Shown in pieces: positions 16,333 through 24,343 of a DNA stretch of 64,000 bases. Within the stretch, counting starts at the first letter, position 1. Every line of letters starts with the position of its first letter. A program made the position numbers and the translations under genes. Source of the stretch: Larkinella rosea (GTDB taxonomy: Bacteria; Bacteroidota; Bacteroidia; Cytophagales; Spirosomataceae); assembly GCF_003858635.1 (NCBI RefSeq), contig NZ_RQJO01000015.1, positions 558,001 through 622,000 of the forward strand, given 5' to 3'. The notes under the pieces are model-generated. The model did no database searches and had not been told where the DNA came from. It worked only from the letters and a program-made list of their open reading frames with translations.

Positions 16333-17568
16333 ATGACCACACAAACCATCCAATACGACTACCAACCCGGCTTGTTTCAGGCTTCGGAACCGAATAAATA
16401 CACACTCGACGACCTCAGTTCCGGTGAGATGATTCTCAATATGGGGCCACAACACCCGTCGACGCACGGCGTTTTGAGGCTGGAAATCGTCACCGATGGC
16501 GAGATTATTGTCGACGTTGTGCCGCATCTGGGCTACCTGCACCGTTGTTTTGAGAAGCATGCCGAATCCATGCCGTTTAACCAGACGCTGCCGTTTGTCG
16601 ATCGGCTGGATTACGTGGCCGCGATGAACAACGAACATGTTTTCTGCATGGGCGTCGAACGGATGCTGGGCATCGACCAGGAACTGCTGAGCCGCCCCGA
16701 CGGTCGCCGGATCGAATACATTCGGGTGCTGGTTGCGGAATTAAACCGCCTGGCGTCCCACTTTGTCGCTATCGGGACGTATGCGCTGGATATTGGTGCT
16801 TATACACCGTTTCTGTGGATGATGCGCGACCGCGAGCACCTGCAGCGGCTTCTGGAATGGATCAGCGGGGCGCGGATGCTCTATAATTACATCTGGATTG
16901 GCGGTTTGTATTACGATCTGCCGGTCGGTTTTGAAGAGCGGTGTCAGGAGTTTCTGACGTATCTGAAACCGAAATTGCTGGAAATGCAGCAATTGGTGAC
17001 CGAAAACAAAATTTTTGTGAAACGAACCACCAACGTGGGCGTGTTGCCATTGCCGGTTGCGATCAATTACGGCTGTACGGGACCGGTTTTGCGCGGATCA
17101 GGTTTGCGGTATGATTTGCGCCGGGTCGATGCGTATTCCGTTTATCCCGAACTGGATTTCGATATTCCGATTGGTGAAGGAAAAATGGGAACGCTGGGCG
17201 ACTGCTGGGACCGAAATTACGTACGCGTGCTGGAGTGCTGGGAATCGGTGAAAATTGCCGAACAGTGCCTGAAGCAACTGACGGGCGACCTGAAACGAAC
17301 CCGCGACTTTGATCCGCAGGCGATGGCACCCAAGAAAATCCGGCCCAAGGCGCAGGAGTTTTATATCCGGGGCGAAATCCCAAAAGGCGAGCTGGGCTTC
17401 TTTTTCCGGGCCGACGGTCGGTCGGACATTCCGTTTCGGTGTCGGGCGCGGTCGTGTTCGTACCACAACCTGTCGATGATCAGCGAAATTTCGAAAGGGG
17501 CGATGATTGCCGATCTGGTGGCTATCATCGGGTCGATCGATGTCGTGATGGGTGAGGTAGACCGTTAG
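16333..17568 (+). CDS. nuoD: NADH-quinone oxidoreductase subunit D (stand-alone)
   Basis: The 49-kDa subunit of respiratory complex I, part of the quinone-binding site in the peripheral arm. 411 residues; [14 protein letters not shown] near residue 38, [14 protein letters not shown], and the C-terminal [17 protein letters not shown] are all diagnostic. No other nuo gene is in the window, so this copy stands apart from its usual nuoA-N operon. The stop codon overlaps that of the convergent hpt gene. Upstream is the 95-bp palindrome, with a weak promoter-like match (TTTG at 16294, GACCTTTG at 16318) too close to the start for a normal leader. Confidence 0.95.
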   Translation: MTTQTIQYDYQPGLFQASEPNKYTLDDLSSGEMILNMGPQHPSTHGVLRLEIVTDGEIIVDVVPHLGYLHRCFEKHAESMPFNQTLPFVDRLDYVAAMNNEHVFCMGVERMLGIDQELLSRPDGRRIEYIRVLVAELNRLASHFVAIGTYALDIGAYTPFLWMMRDREHLQRLLEWISGARMLYNYIWIGGLYYDLPVGFEERCQEFLTYLKPKLLEMQQLVTENKIFVKRTTNVGVLPLPVAINYGCTGPVLRGSGLRYDLRRVDAYSVYPELDFDIPIGEGKMGTLGDCWDRNYVRVLECWESVKIAEQCLKQLTGDLKRTRDFDPQAMAPKKIRPKAQEFYIRGEIPKGELGFFFRADGRSDIPFRCRARSCSYHNLSMISEISKGAMIADLVAIIGSIDVVMGEVDR

Positions 17569-18092
17569 GCCAGGATCAGAATTTCTTTCGCGTTCCGGCC
17601 AAAACCGTCGTAATCCAGCCCAAAGCCAACCACAAACTGGTTTTGAATTTCAAAGCCGACGTATTTAATGGCAACCTCCATTTGCAACGCTTCCGGTTTG
17701 AACAACATCGTCGCGATTTCGAGCGAAGCTGGTTTTTGTTCCCGCAGATGTCGGGAAACATCCTGAATCGTCAAACCGGTGTCGATGATGTCTTCAATCA
17801 GAATCACATCCTGACCTTCCAGCGATTCGGTCAAACCCAGTACCTGTTTCACCACGCCTGTCGAAGCCGTCTGTTGGTACGAGCTGACCCGAATGAACGT
17901 AACCCGGCACGGAATGGTCAGGTGCGTCATCAGTTCGGCCGCGAAAATAAACGCGCCATTCAGTACCACCACGAGCAGAGGCTGCTTTCCCTGATAGTCC
18001 TGATTGATTTGGTCGGCCAGTTGAACAATGCGGTTTTTTAACTTGTTTTGATCAATGAAGGGAACAAAACGTTTGTCTTTGATAGTCAGCAT
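17565..18092 (-). CDS. hpt: Hypoxanthine phosphoribosyltransferase
   Basis: Purine salvage enzyme converting hypoxanthine or guanine plus PRPP to IMP or GMP. 175 residues; the PRPP-binding motif [13 protein letters not shown] (97-109) and the N-terminal [13 protein letters not shown] loop are typical, and KYVGFEI with a C-terminal aromatic Asp-rich end supplies the base pocket. Convergent with nuoD; the two stop codons overlap by two bases. A promoter-like TACCTTTG lies 24 bases upstream of the start on the minus strand (18116-18123). Confidence 0.93.
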   Translation of the reverse strand: MLTIKDKRFVPFIDQNKLKNRIVQLADQINQDYQGKQPLLVVVLNGAFIFAAELMTHLTIPCRVTFIRVSSYQQTASTGVVKQVLGLTESLEGQDVILIEDIIDTGLTIQDVSRHLREQKPASLEIATMLFKPEALQMEVAIKYVGFEIQNQFVVGFGLDYDGFGRNAKEILILA

Positions 18093-18115
18093 AGGAAGCC
18101 CGTTGACGCGAACGT

Positions 18116-18123
18116 CAAAGGTA
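18116..18123 (-). promoter_or_regulatory. Candidate -7 element of hpt
   Basis: TACCTTTG on the minus strand matches TAnnTTTG, 24 bases before the hpt start. The upstream element is only TTTT at the expected distance. Confidence 0.35.
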
Positions 18124-18215
18124 AGGCATCCGATGGGTTCGTAAAAACTTTTGGTGGCGTAAACTGGAAATTCAAAAACTTCGTTGATAGAAGACGATAC
18201 CAGTATCCTTTAAAA

Positions 18216-19436
18216 ATGAAAAAATATAGTCTTGTTCTAATTGGCCTGTTACTGACCTTCGCAGCCCACGCCCAGGTGTATTCACTGGCTGATTTTGACA
18301 AAAAATACGATATGCTGCTGAAGCGCCCCGATGTTCAGATCGAGTCGGCGGAGGCTATCAACAACTTGTATAATTACAAATTCTACGAGGCCGACAAAGA
18401 GTTTCGCTGGCTAAAACTGCGGTATCCCGATCATCCGATGCCCTACTTTCTGATGGCGCTGGCCGAGTGGTGGAAGATTGTTCCGAATACCGAAAATACC
18501 GACTTCGACGACAAGTGTATTGCCTACCTGGACACCACCATCACCAAGGCCGAGAAGCTCTACGATGACAAAGAGAACAAGGTCGAACCGTCATTTTTCC
18601 TGGCAGCTGCCTACGGTTTTAAAGGCCGCCTGTATTCCGAACGCAAGAAGTGGGCGAAGGCGACCTGGGCCGGTAAAAATGCCCTGAAATATTTCGACAA
18701 ATGCAAAGGCAACGGCGATCTGACGCCCGAATTGCTCTTTGGCGATGGGTTGTTCAATTACTACGCCCAGTGGATTCCCAAAAACTATCCGGCGCTGAAA
18801 CCGATTCTGATGTTTTTCCCGAAAGGCAACAAAACGGAAGGCATTCGGCAACTGGAGCTAACGGCCAATAACGCTTTTTATACGCGGACCGAAGCCCGGT
18901 ATTTTCTGCTTCAGATCTACAGCATGGAAAATGAATACGGAAAAGCGTATGATCTGGCGAAATACATGTGGCAGCAATACCCGGACAATCCCTATTTCGA
19001 GCGGTATTATGCCCGAACGGCTTTCGTGCGCGGCTATTCCAATGAGGCATCGGCGGCTTCGCTCAATATTCTAAGCAAAATTGAGCGGGGAATGGACGGC
19101 TACGAAGGGGTTGGCGGACGGACAGCGGCTTACATTCTGGCCTATCACAACCAGCACTACACCCACGACCTGGCCAAAGCGAAGGAATATTATCAGAAAA
19201 CCATTGATTTTGCCAAACAGACTAATTCCTACGATGCGGCTTATTACTGGGCGTCGGTGTTGAGCCTGGGGAAAATTGCGGCTTCTGAAAAAAATTACGA
19301 GCAGGCGCAGACTTATTATAAGGAAGTAATCGACAAAGCCGACCGCAAATCCAGCCAGCACAAAGAAGCCAAAGACGGTTTGGATAACCTGAAGAAACTG
19401 CGGAGAGAGGAGCGGAGGAAAGCGAGGAAAAATTAA
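18216..19436 (+). CDS. Secreted TPR-repeat protein
   Basis: 406 residues from the start at 18216. A signal peptide (MKKYSLVLIGLLLTFAAHAQ) is followed by an all-helical body with TPR signatures: YNYKFYEADKEFRWLKLRYP (about 40-60), YGKAYDLAKYMWQQYPDNPY, LAKAKEYYQKTIDFA and YEQAQTYYKEVID near the C-terminus. The tail is basic (RREERRKARK). It is probably a periplasmic or outer-membrane-associated scaffold; partners are unknown. The frame is open upstream to 18048 but that part is antisense to hpt and lacks a leader. The stop codon lies inside the left arm of a palindromic element. Confidence 0.75.
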   Translation: MKKYSLVLIGLLLTFAAHAQVYSLADFDKKYDMLLKRPDVQIESAEAINNLYNYKFYEADKEFRWLKLRYPDHPMPYFLMALAEWWKIVPNTENTDFDDKCIAYLDTTITKAEKLYDDKENKVEPSFFLAAAYGFKGRLYSERKKWAKATWAGKNALKYFDKCKGNGDLTPELLFGDGLFNYYAQWIPKNYPALKPILMFFPKGNKTEGIRQLELTANNAFYTRTEARYFLLQIYSMENEYGKAYDLAKYMWQQYPDNPYFERYYARTAFVRGYSNEASAASLNILSKIERGMDGYEGVGGRTAAYILAYHNQHYTHDLAKAKEYYQKTIDFAKQTNSYDAAYYWASVLSLGKIAASEKNYEQAQTYYKEVIDKADRKSSQHKEAKDGLDNLKKLRREERRKARKN

Positions 19437-19524
19437 GAGTGATGAATTAAGACGGGGCGGCATCGGCCGTCCGGCGGTTGGCTGATGCATTCATGACTCT
19501 TAATTCATCACTCATCACTCTTAA
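19433..19524. repeat. Palindromic element between convergent genes, with tandem duplication in one arm
   Basis: Left arm TTAAGAGTGATGAATTAAGA (19433-19452). The right arm (19498-19524) is its complement with a 7-base tandem duplication (GAGTGAT). A second inner pair, GCATCGGCC (19460-19468) with GGCTGATGC (19480-19488), is present. The 15-mer at 19480-19494 is shared with the 16195 element. The left arm includes the stop codon of the TPR gene; the right arm ends a few bases before the Lrp gene. Confidence 0.7.
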
Positions 19525-19529
19525 CTCCT

Positions 19530-20000
19530 TCAGGGAATCGGAAGCACTTTGCTTTCTTTGAAAGTCGAAAGAATCACCATCGTTTGGGTGCTGGCGACTT
19601 CTTCGATTTCGTTGATTTTCTCCAGCATCAGCACCTGATACGAAGCAATATCTTTGGCAATGACTTTCAGCAGAAAATCGCCGGAACCGGTGATGTGGTG
19701 GCATTCGATAATCTCCGGAATGTTCTTCACGGCATTGACAAACGATTCGGTTACCATCTTCTTGTGACCGACCAGTGAAACCTGCACAAACGTCGTGACG
19801 CCCAGGCCCACCCGATCCCGATTCAATTGAGCGTGGTAGCTCTGAATGATGCCCGAAGTTTCTAATTTTTTGACACGCTCAAGCGTTGGTGCAGGGGATA
19901 AACCGATTTCTTTCGACAACTGAGCATTGGTAATTTTAGCGTTTGTCTGTAGAATTTCTAATACTTTCCGATCAATCTGATCGAGTTTGATTCCTGACAT
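19530..20000 (-). CDS. Lrp/AsnC-family transcriptional regulator
   Basis: 156 residues: an N-terminal winged helix-turn-helix (LDQIDRKVLEILQTNAKITNAQLSKEIGLSPAPTLERVKKL is the pattern, residues 6-46) and a C-terminal RAM/AsnC ligand-binding domain (about 65-145, with HHITGSGDFLLKV). These proteins form octamers that sense amino acids and control metabolism genes. The target is not evident; proline dehydrogenase and aromatic synthesis genes in the same window are only candidates by proximity. It is divergent from the glycosylhydrolase gene across a 415-base spacer. Confidence 0.92.
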   Translation of the reverse strand: MSGIKLDQIDRKVLEILQTNAKITNAQLSKEIGLSPAPTLERVKKLETSGIIQSYHAQLNRDRVGLGVTTFVQVSLVGHKKMVTESFVNAVKNIPEIIECHHITGSGDFLLKVIAKDIASYQVLMLEKINEIEEVASTQTMVILSTFKESKVLPIP

Positions 20001-20415
20001 GATAGTGATTAACTTAAAACTTTATCCAACCAATATGAGATCATACAAAACTAAACACAATCCTTTTATTTTTATAAAAAAATATGGATTTTTTACTAAA
20101 ACGTAAAATAATGATTGGTTTTGCGCCCCAATTTTCCGCTCAAAATTACTGTATACAATAGTTATACCAAATACTGTTCAACATGATTATCGGCCGTTCT
20201 TAATTTTTTTCCAAATATTATTTTGTATGGAAACCGCCGGTTTCCATAAACGGAGTCGCCGGACAAAAAAGTCTTCTTCTTAAAATACAAAATAACCTGC
20301 CCGTTCAGTGCTGACCGTATCTGGCAGCAACGCAATAAACCGGTCGGTAACAAAGTTTGAAAAGGGGATGGAGTCTTCCGTATCTTTGACGATCATTTTT
20401 TGACCAACTTTGTGC
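20001..20415. other. Divergent intergenic region
   Basis: About 415 bases between the Lrp gene and the glycosylhydrolase gene, strikingly A/T-rich at 20033-20110. It holds the promoter of the right-hand gene at 20356-20388. On the minus strand TAGTTTTG about 50 bases before the Lrp start matches the -7 consensus but has no upstream partner. A 63-codon frame at 20162-20353 on the minus strand looks non-protein-like. I see nothing else. Confidence 0.5.
20356..20388 (+). promoter_or_regulatory. Promoter of the glycosylhydrolase gene
   Basis: TTTG (20356-20359), a 21-base spacer and TATCTTTG (20381-20388), a full match to the -7 consensus. The start codon follows 27 bases later. Confidence 0.6.
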
Positions 20416-21957
20416 ATGCGCGTTCAGTACCGGTTTTTCTTCGTCTTGTGTTTATGTCTTCTTGGGGAAACGGAGGTAGTGATGGCACAAAAACCGCCCA
20501 AACGCGAATTTCGCGCCGTTTGGGTGGCAACGGTCGATAACATTGACTGGCCGAGCGTGCGGGGAATGCCCGCCGATAGCCAGCGGGCGGAGTTCATCAA
20601 CCTGCTGGACCACCATCAGCGGGCGGGCATCAACGCGGTAGTGGTTCAGATCCGGGCGGCTGCGGATGCCTTTTACGCCAAAAGTACGGAGCCGTGGTCG
20701 TTCTGGCTGACGGGACAGCAGGGGCGCGCACCGGTGCCGTTCTACGATCCGCTCGAATTCATGATTCGGGAAACCCACGACCGTGGAATGGAGTTTCACG
20801 CCTGGTTTAACCTCGACCGCGCCACGTTCAGCAAATTGTCCCGCGTGACTCCCGATCATATCAGCCTGCGAAAACCGGAATGGATACTGCAATACGGCGG
20901 CCGGAAACTATTCAACCTGGGCTTGCCCGAAGTACGGAATTACGTAACTGGCATTGTGACCAATATTGTTCGGAACTACGATGTGGACGGCATTCACTTC
21001 GACGACTATTTTTATCCGTACGGCGAACCAGGGCAAGTGGTACACGACGAAGTCGCTTACAAAACCTATTTTAACGGGATGAACCTGGCGAATTGGCGCC
21101 GGGAAAACATCAATAGCCTGATTCTGCAACTTCGGGATTCAATTCGCGCCATCAAACCGTATGTAAAATTTGGCGTCAGCCCGTTTGGCGTCTGGAAAAA
21201 CCGCGCTCAGGACCCCGAAGGTTCGCAGACCACGGGCGGTTTGACGTCGTATTTTGATCTGTACGCCGATACGCGCAAGTGGGTTCGTGAAGGCTGGGTT
21301 GATTACATTGCTCCGCAGGTGTATTTCAGCACGGATTTCCAGAAAGTGCCGTATCGCTTATTGGTCGATTGGTGGATCAAAAACGGCTATAACCGGCATC
21401 TGTACATTGGTCAGGGTGCGTTTCGAATCAACCGCTCGACGCCCCGCGACCGCGCCTGGAACGATCCGAACGAGATGACGACCCAACTGAATTACAACCG
21501 CCAGTTTCCGCAGATTCACGGCAGTATTTACTTCAGTTCCAAGTCATTGACTGACAACCTGAATGGCGTTCGGGATACGCTGCTGACGAACTTTTACCGG
21601 TTTCCCGCGCTCATCCCGACCATGCCCTGGAAAGACCCCGAGCCGCCCCTTTCGCCAAAAGACTTAAAGGCGAATCCGACGGCTGAAGGCGTCGAATTGT
21701 TCTGGCAGCAACCCGGCCCGGCTCCCGACGGCGACAAAGCCAGCTATTACGTCGTGTACCGGTTTGACCGGAAGGATAAAATCGATACCGAAGACCCCAC
21801 CCACATTGTAGCGATTTGTGTCGGCGAGCAAACCACGCGCTTCATCGACCGAACCGCAGCCCGAGATAACCGGTATGTATACGTGGTAACGGCGCTGGAT
21901 CGCCTGCACAACGAAAGCGTTCCGGTGCAAGTCAACGTCCGCGTCCCAGAACCGTAG
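20416..21957 (+). CDS. Family 10-like glycosyl hydrolase (GHL10/DUF187), secreted
   Basis: 513 residues. A signal peptide (about 1-25) is followed by the GHL10 hallmark REFRAVWVATVDNIDWPS near residue 32. A TIM barrel continues to about 370, with DGIHFDDYFYPYG (acidic residues typical of the active site) and WVDYIAPQVYFS. The last 100 residues resemble a fibronectin type III domain (LKANPTAEGVELFWQQP). Relatives are periplasmic or outer-membrane proteins proposed to act on peptidoglycan-like or other glycans; substrate unknown. An in-frame TTG at 20410 adds two residues; I prefer the ATG at 20416. Confidence 0.88.
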   Translation: MRVQYRFFFVLCLCLLGETEVVMAQKPPKREFRAVWVATVDNIDWPSVRGMPADSQRAEFINLLDHHQRAGINAVVVQIRAAADAFYAKSTEPWSFWLTGQQGRAPVPFYDPLEFMIRETHDRGMEFHAWFNLDRATFSKLSRVTPDHISLRKPEWILQYGGRKLFNLGLPEVRNYVTGIVTNIVRNYDVDGIHFDDYFYPYGEPGQVVHDEVAYKTYFNGMNLANWRRENINSLILQLRDSIRAIKPYVKFGVSPFGVWKNRAQDPEGSQTTGGLTSYFDLYADTRKWVREGWVDYIAPQVYFSTDFQKVPYRLLVDWWIKNGYNRHLYIGQGAFRINRSTPRDRAWNDPNEMTTQLNYNRQFPQIHGSIYFSSKSLTDNLNGVRDTLLTNFYRFPALIPTMPWKDPEPPLSPKDLKANPTAEGVELFWQQPGPAPDGDKASYYVVYRFDRKDKIDTEDPTHIVAICVGEQTTRFIDRTAARDNRYVYVVTALDRLHNESVPVQVNVRVPEP

Positions 21958-22031
21958 AGACGCGATTCATCGCGTCTCATAATCCTGTATTGATCGAAAG
22001 AAAAAAAGACGCGATTCATCGCGTCTCTACA
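21953..22031. repeat. REPIN-like pair of GTAG palindromes
   Basis: Two inverted copies of the palindrome AGACGCGATTCATCGCGTCT (21958-21977 and 22008-22027). The left is preceded by GTAG (21953-21956) and the right followed by CTAC, with about 30 bases between. This is the layout of a REPIN: two REP units, each with a GTAG foot, in opposite orientation. It lies between the convergent glycosylhydrolase and epimerase genes, starting inside the last codons of the first, and may also act as a bidirectional terminator. Confidence 0.75.
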
Positions 22032-22039
22032 AATCGTTT

Positions 22040-22882
22040 TTAAACCGTTTTCAAAAACGCCAACCCTTTGACGGCAATGTCTTCGCCGGAGGGTTCGATG
22101 TCGCGCCAGATGGCAGCTGCTTTGGCGATCGCTTTCACTTCGGGCGTGAACGATTCGATGACCAGTTGCCCTTTGAAATCAATGTCTTTCAGCGCCTGAC
22201 GGATCGAATTCCAGTCGATGTGATCGTTGCCGGGAATCCCGCGGTCGCAGCCGCAGCTGTGGAGCAGTTCCAGCCGCGATCCGGCTTTGCGAATGGCGTC
22301 GGCCTGGAATTTTTCCTCAATGTTCATGTGGAAGGTGTCGAGGTGCAGCCGCACGGCGTCGTTGCCCACCAGATCGGCGAGTTCAATAGCCTGATCGGCC
22401 GTGTTGATAAAGTCGGTTTCGAAGCGGTTTAACGGTTCGAGCGCGATTTTCAGGCCTTTACTTTGGGCATATCCAGCCAGTTCTTTCAGGTTTTTAACAA
22501 CGGCTTTTTGCTGCTCGGCGTATACGTCTTTGGGCGTAGCTTCGGCCCGGCCCACGCTCGAGTACAGCGGTCCTACCAGCATTTCGGCGCCGATGATTTC
22601 CATGACATCCAGCAGCCCTTTCAAATACGTCATCGCATTTTGCTGCTGTTCTTCATCCCCGCGAAAATCCCGCTCGGGACCCATCGCTGCGCAAACCGTC
22701 TTGCAACCCAGCTTGGCATCGATAAGGGCTTGTTTAACCAGTTGCGGATCGACGTTGGCGGGATCTTCCAGTCCGATTTCGACGGTATCGAAACCCCATT
22801 CAGCAAATTGTGCAAACCACTTCAAGCTCTCATTCGTGAAGGGTGACGTAAATAAAAACGTGTTGATACCAATGGTGTACAT
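22040..22882 (-). CDS. Ketose 3-epimerase (D-tagatose/D-psicose 3-epimerase family)
   Basis: 280-residue TIM-barrel epimerase of ketohexoses. The metal quartet is E149 (ALEPLNRFET), D182 (HLDTFHMNIEE), H208 (LLHSCGCDRG) and E243 (VIESFTPEV). The spacings 33, 26 and 35 are identical to those in characterised D-tagatose 3-epimerase (E152, D185, H211, E246, from memory), and LDTFHMNIEE is a signature of the family. No signal peptide, so cytoplasmic. Which ketose it prefers cannot be told from sequence. Confidence 0.88.
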   Translation of the reverse strand: MYTIGINTFLFTSPFTNESLKWFAQFAEWGFDTVEIGLEDPANVDPQLVKQALIDAKLGCKTVCAAMGPERDFRGDEEQQQNAMTYLKGLLDVMEIIGAEMLVGPLYSSVGRAEATPKDVYAEQQKAVVKNLKELAGYAQSKGLKIALEPLNRFETDFINTADQAIELADLVGNDAVRLHLDTFHMNIEEKFQADAIRKAGSRLELLHSCGCDRGIPGNDHIDWNSIRQALKDIDFKGQLVIESFTPEVKAIAKAAAIWRDIEPSGEDIAVKGLAFLKTV

Positions 22883-23031
22883 GCGATTGATTTGTTAGGA
22901 TTCGGTTTTTTATAGCGGTTTCTCAGGTTTAGAAACTGCGCCGTAAGCTGCTTGTGGCCGTTGTTTTTCTTAGAAAGCAAAGGAATGCCAGCCCGGTTTT
23001 TACTGTATTTATATCGATTAGCCGACGAATT

Positions 23032-24273
23032 TCAGAAGGCAAACTGGCGATTAACCTCCGCCATGACGTCGTCTACCGGACGAGCATCGGCAAAAAAAGA
23101 AACGATTTTCAGAAGGATACCTTCCACAACGGCGTCGGGGCAGGACGCTCCGCAGGTCAGCAGAACCGTGACTGGTTTTTGATCCGTAAGAAAATTCTCC
23201 GTGACCACCTCCTGTTTCGTATGGAGATCAAAATGCCGGATTAAGTCCCGCGACAGTATTTTTTGTTCCGTTTCAATGAAATAGGTCGGAAGCTTTTCGT
23301 CGCATAACTCGACAATGTGCTGGGTATTGGAGCTGTTGTAACCGCCCGCAACCACAGCAAAATGCGCCGGGTTGGTGAGCAAGTTGTAGGTCGAATCCTG
23401 GTTGTCGTTGGTGGCGTAGCAAAGCGTGTCCCGGGTGTTGGCGAAGCGGTTATCGACGTCCTCCGGCATCAGCCGGTGGTGATGGATCATGACGGTTTTC
23501 AGGAAATCAGCAATGTGTTGCGTGTCCGACGCCAGCATGGTCGTCTGGTTCACGACACCAATGCGCTGCAAATCCCGCTCCGGATCAAAACCGTCGGAAT
23601 ACTGCCCCGCGAATTCACTGTAAAACTGCTCTTTGGGCGATTCGCCGGTGATGTACGTCGCCAGTCGCTGCGCCTGCGTCATGTCTTTGACGACCACTGT
23701 CGGTGCCGATTCCTTGCTGTGGGAAAACGTGGCCCGGGTTTCTTCGTGCGACGGTTTTCCGTGAACCACCACCGTATAATCTTTCTGCCCGATTTGAGTG
23801 GCTTTGTTCCACACTTTCTCGACAAATGGACAGGTTGTATCGTATTGCTCGACGTCCAGGCCAATGTCGGTTAGCTTCTGCTGAATTTCGATCGTTGTTC
23901 CGAAAGCCGGAATCACCACCACGTCGTCGTTATGTAATTCCTCCCAGGGAACGATCTGTTTCCCGGACGTTTCCATGATAAATTGTACCCCACGTTTCTG
24001 CAAATCCCGGTTGACATCCGGATTGTGAATCATTTCACTCAGCAGAAAAATACGTTTACCGGCATTTTCAGCAATGGCTTTGTACGAAATTTCAATCGCA
24101 TTTTCGACGCCGTAACAAAAGCCAAAATGCCGGGCCACCAAAAACCGTACCGGGCCAAAATCCAGCACCGTGGGCGTGAAATCGCGTTTGAGTTTGTCGC
24201 GTTTCCGCCGAAGTTCTTTCAGGGGACTGATGATGTGGCTGCGGTAATATTCCGGGATATTGAAGGCTTTCAT
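23032..24273 (-). CDS. ispH: 4-hydroxy-3-methylbut-2-enyl diphosphate reductase
   Basis: Iron-sulfur enzyme for the last step of the MEP isoprenoid pathway, giving IPP and DMAPP. Cluster cysteines are C53 (GFCYGVENAI), C148 (TTCPFVEKVW) and one of C374/C378 (TCGASCPDAVVEG). HGKPSHEETRATFSH matches the substrate region. At 413 residues it is longer than the E. coli enzyme (about 316), with an N-terminal extension of about 40 residues and inserts, the long form of Bacteroidota. It starts 70 bases downstream of the GH3 gene on the same strand and may be co-transcribed. Confidence 0.95.
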   Translation of the reverse strand: MKAFNIPEYYRSHIISPLKELRRKRDKLKRDFTPTVLDFGPVRFLVARHFGFCYGVENAIEISYKAIAENAGKRIFLLSEMIHNPDVNRDLQKRGVQFIMETSGKQIVPWEELHNDDVVVIPAFGTTIEIQQKLTDIGLDVEQYDTTCPFVEKVWNKATQIGQKDYTVVVHGKPSHEETRATFSHSKESAPTVVVKDMTQAQRLATYITGESPKEQFYSEFAGQYSDGFDPERDLQRIGVVNQTTMLASDTQHIADFLKTVMIHHHRLMPEDVDNRFANTRDTLCYATNDNQDSTYNLLTNPAHFAVVAGGYNSSNTQHIVELCDEKLPTYFIETEQKILSRDLIRHFDLHTKQEVVTENFLTDQKPVTVLLTCGASCPDAVVEGILLKIVSFFADARPVDDVMAEVNRQFAF

Positions 24274-24343
24274 TCACTTAAAATTAGACGGACATCGTCA
24301 GAAGAACACAGGGCGGAAGTGCTTCGTTCGCAAAACCGGTTGA

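Noticed and set aside
20162-20353. 63-codon frame in the divergent spacer
   Set aside because: No promoter, no leader, non-protein-like composition; treated as chance.
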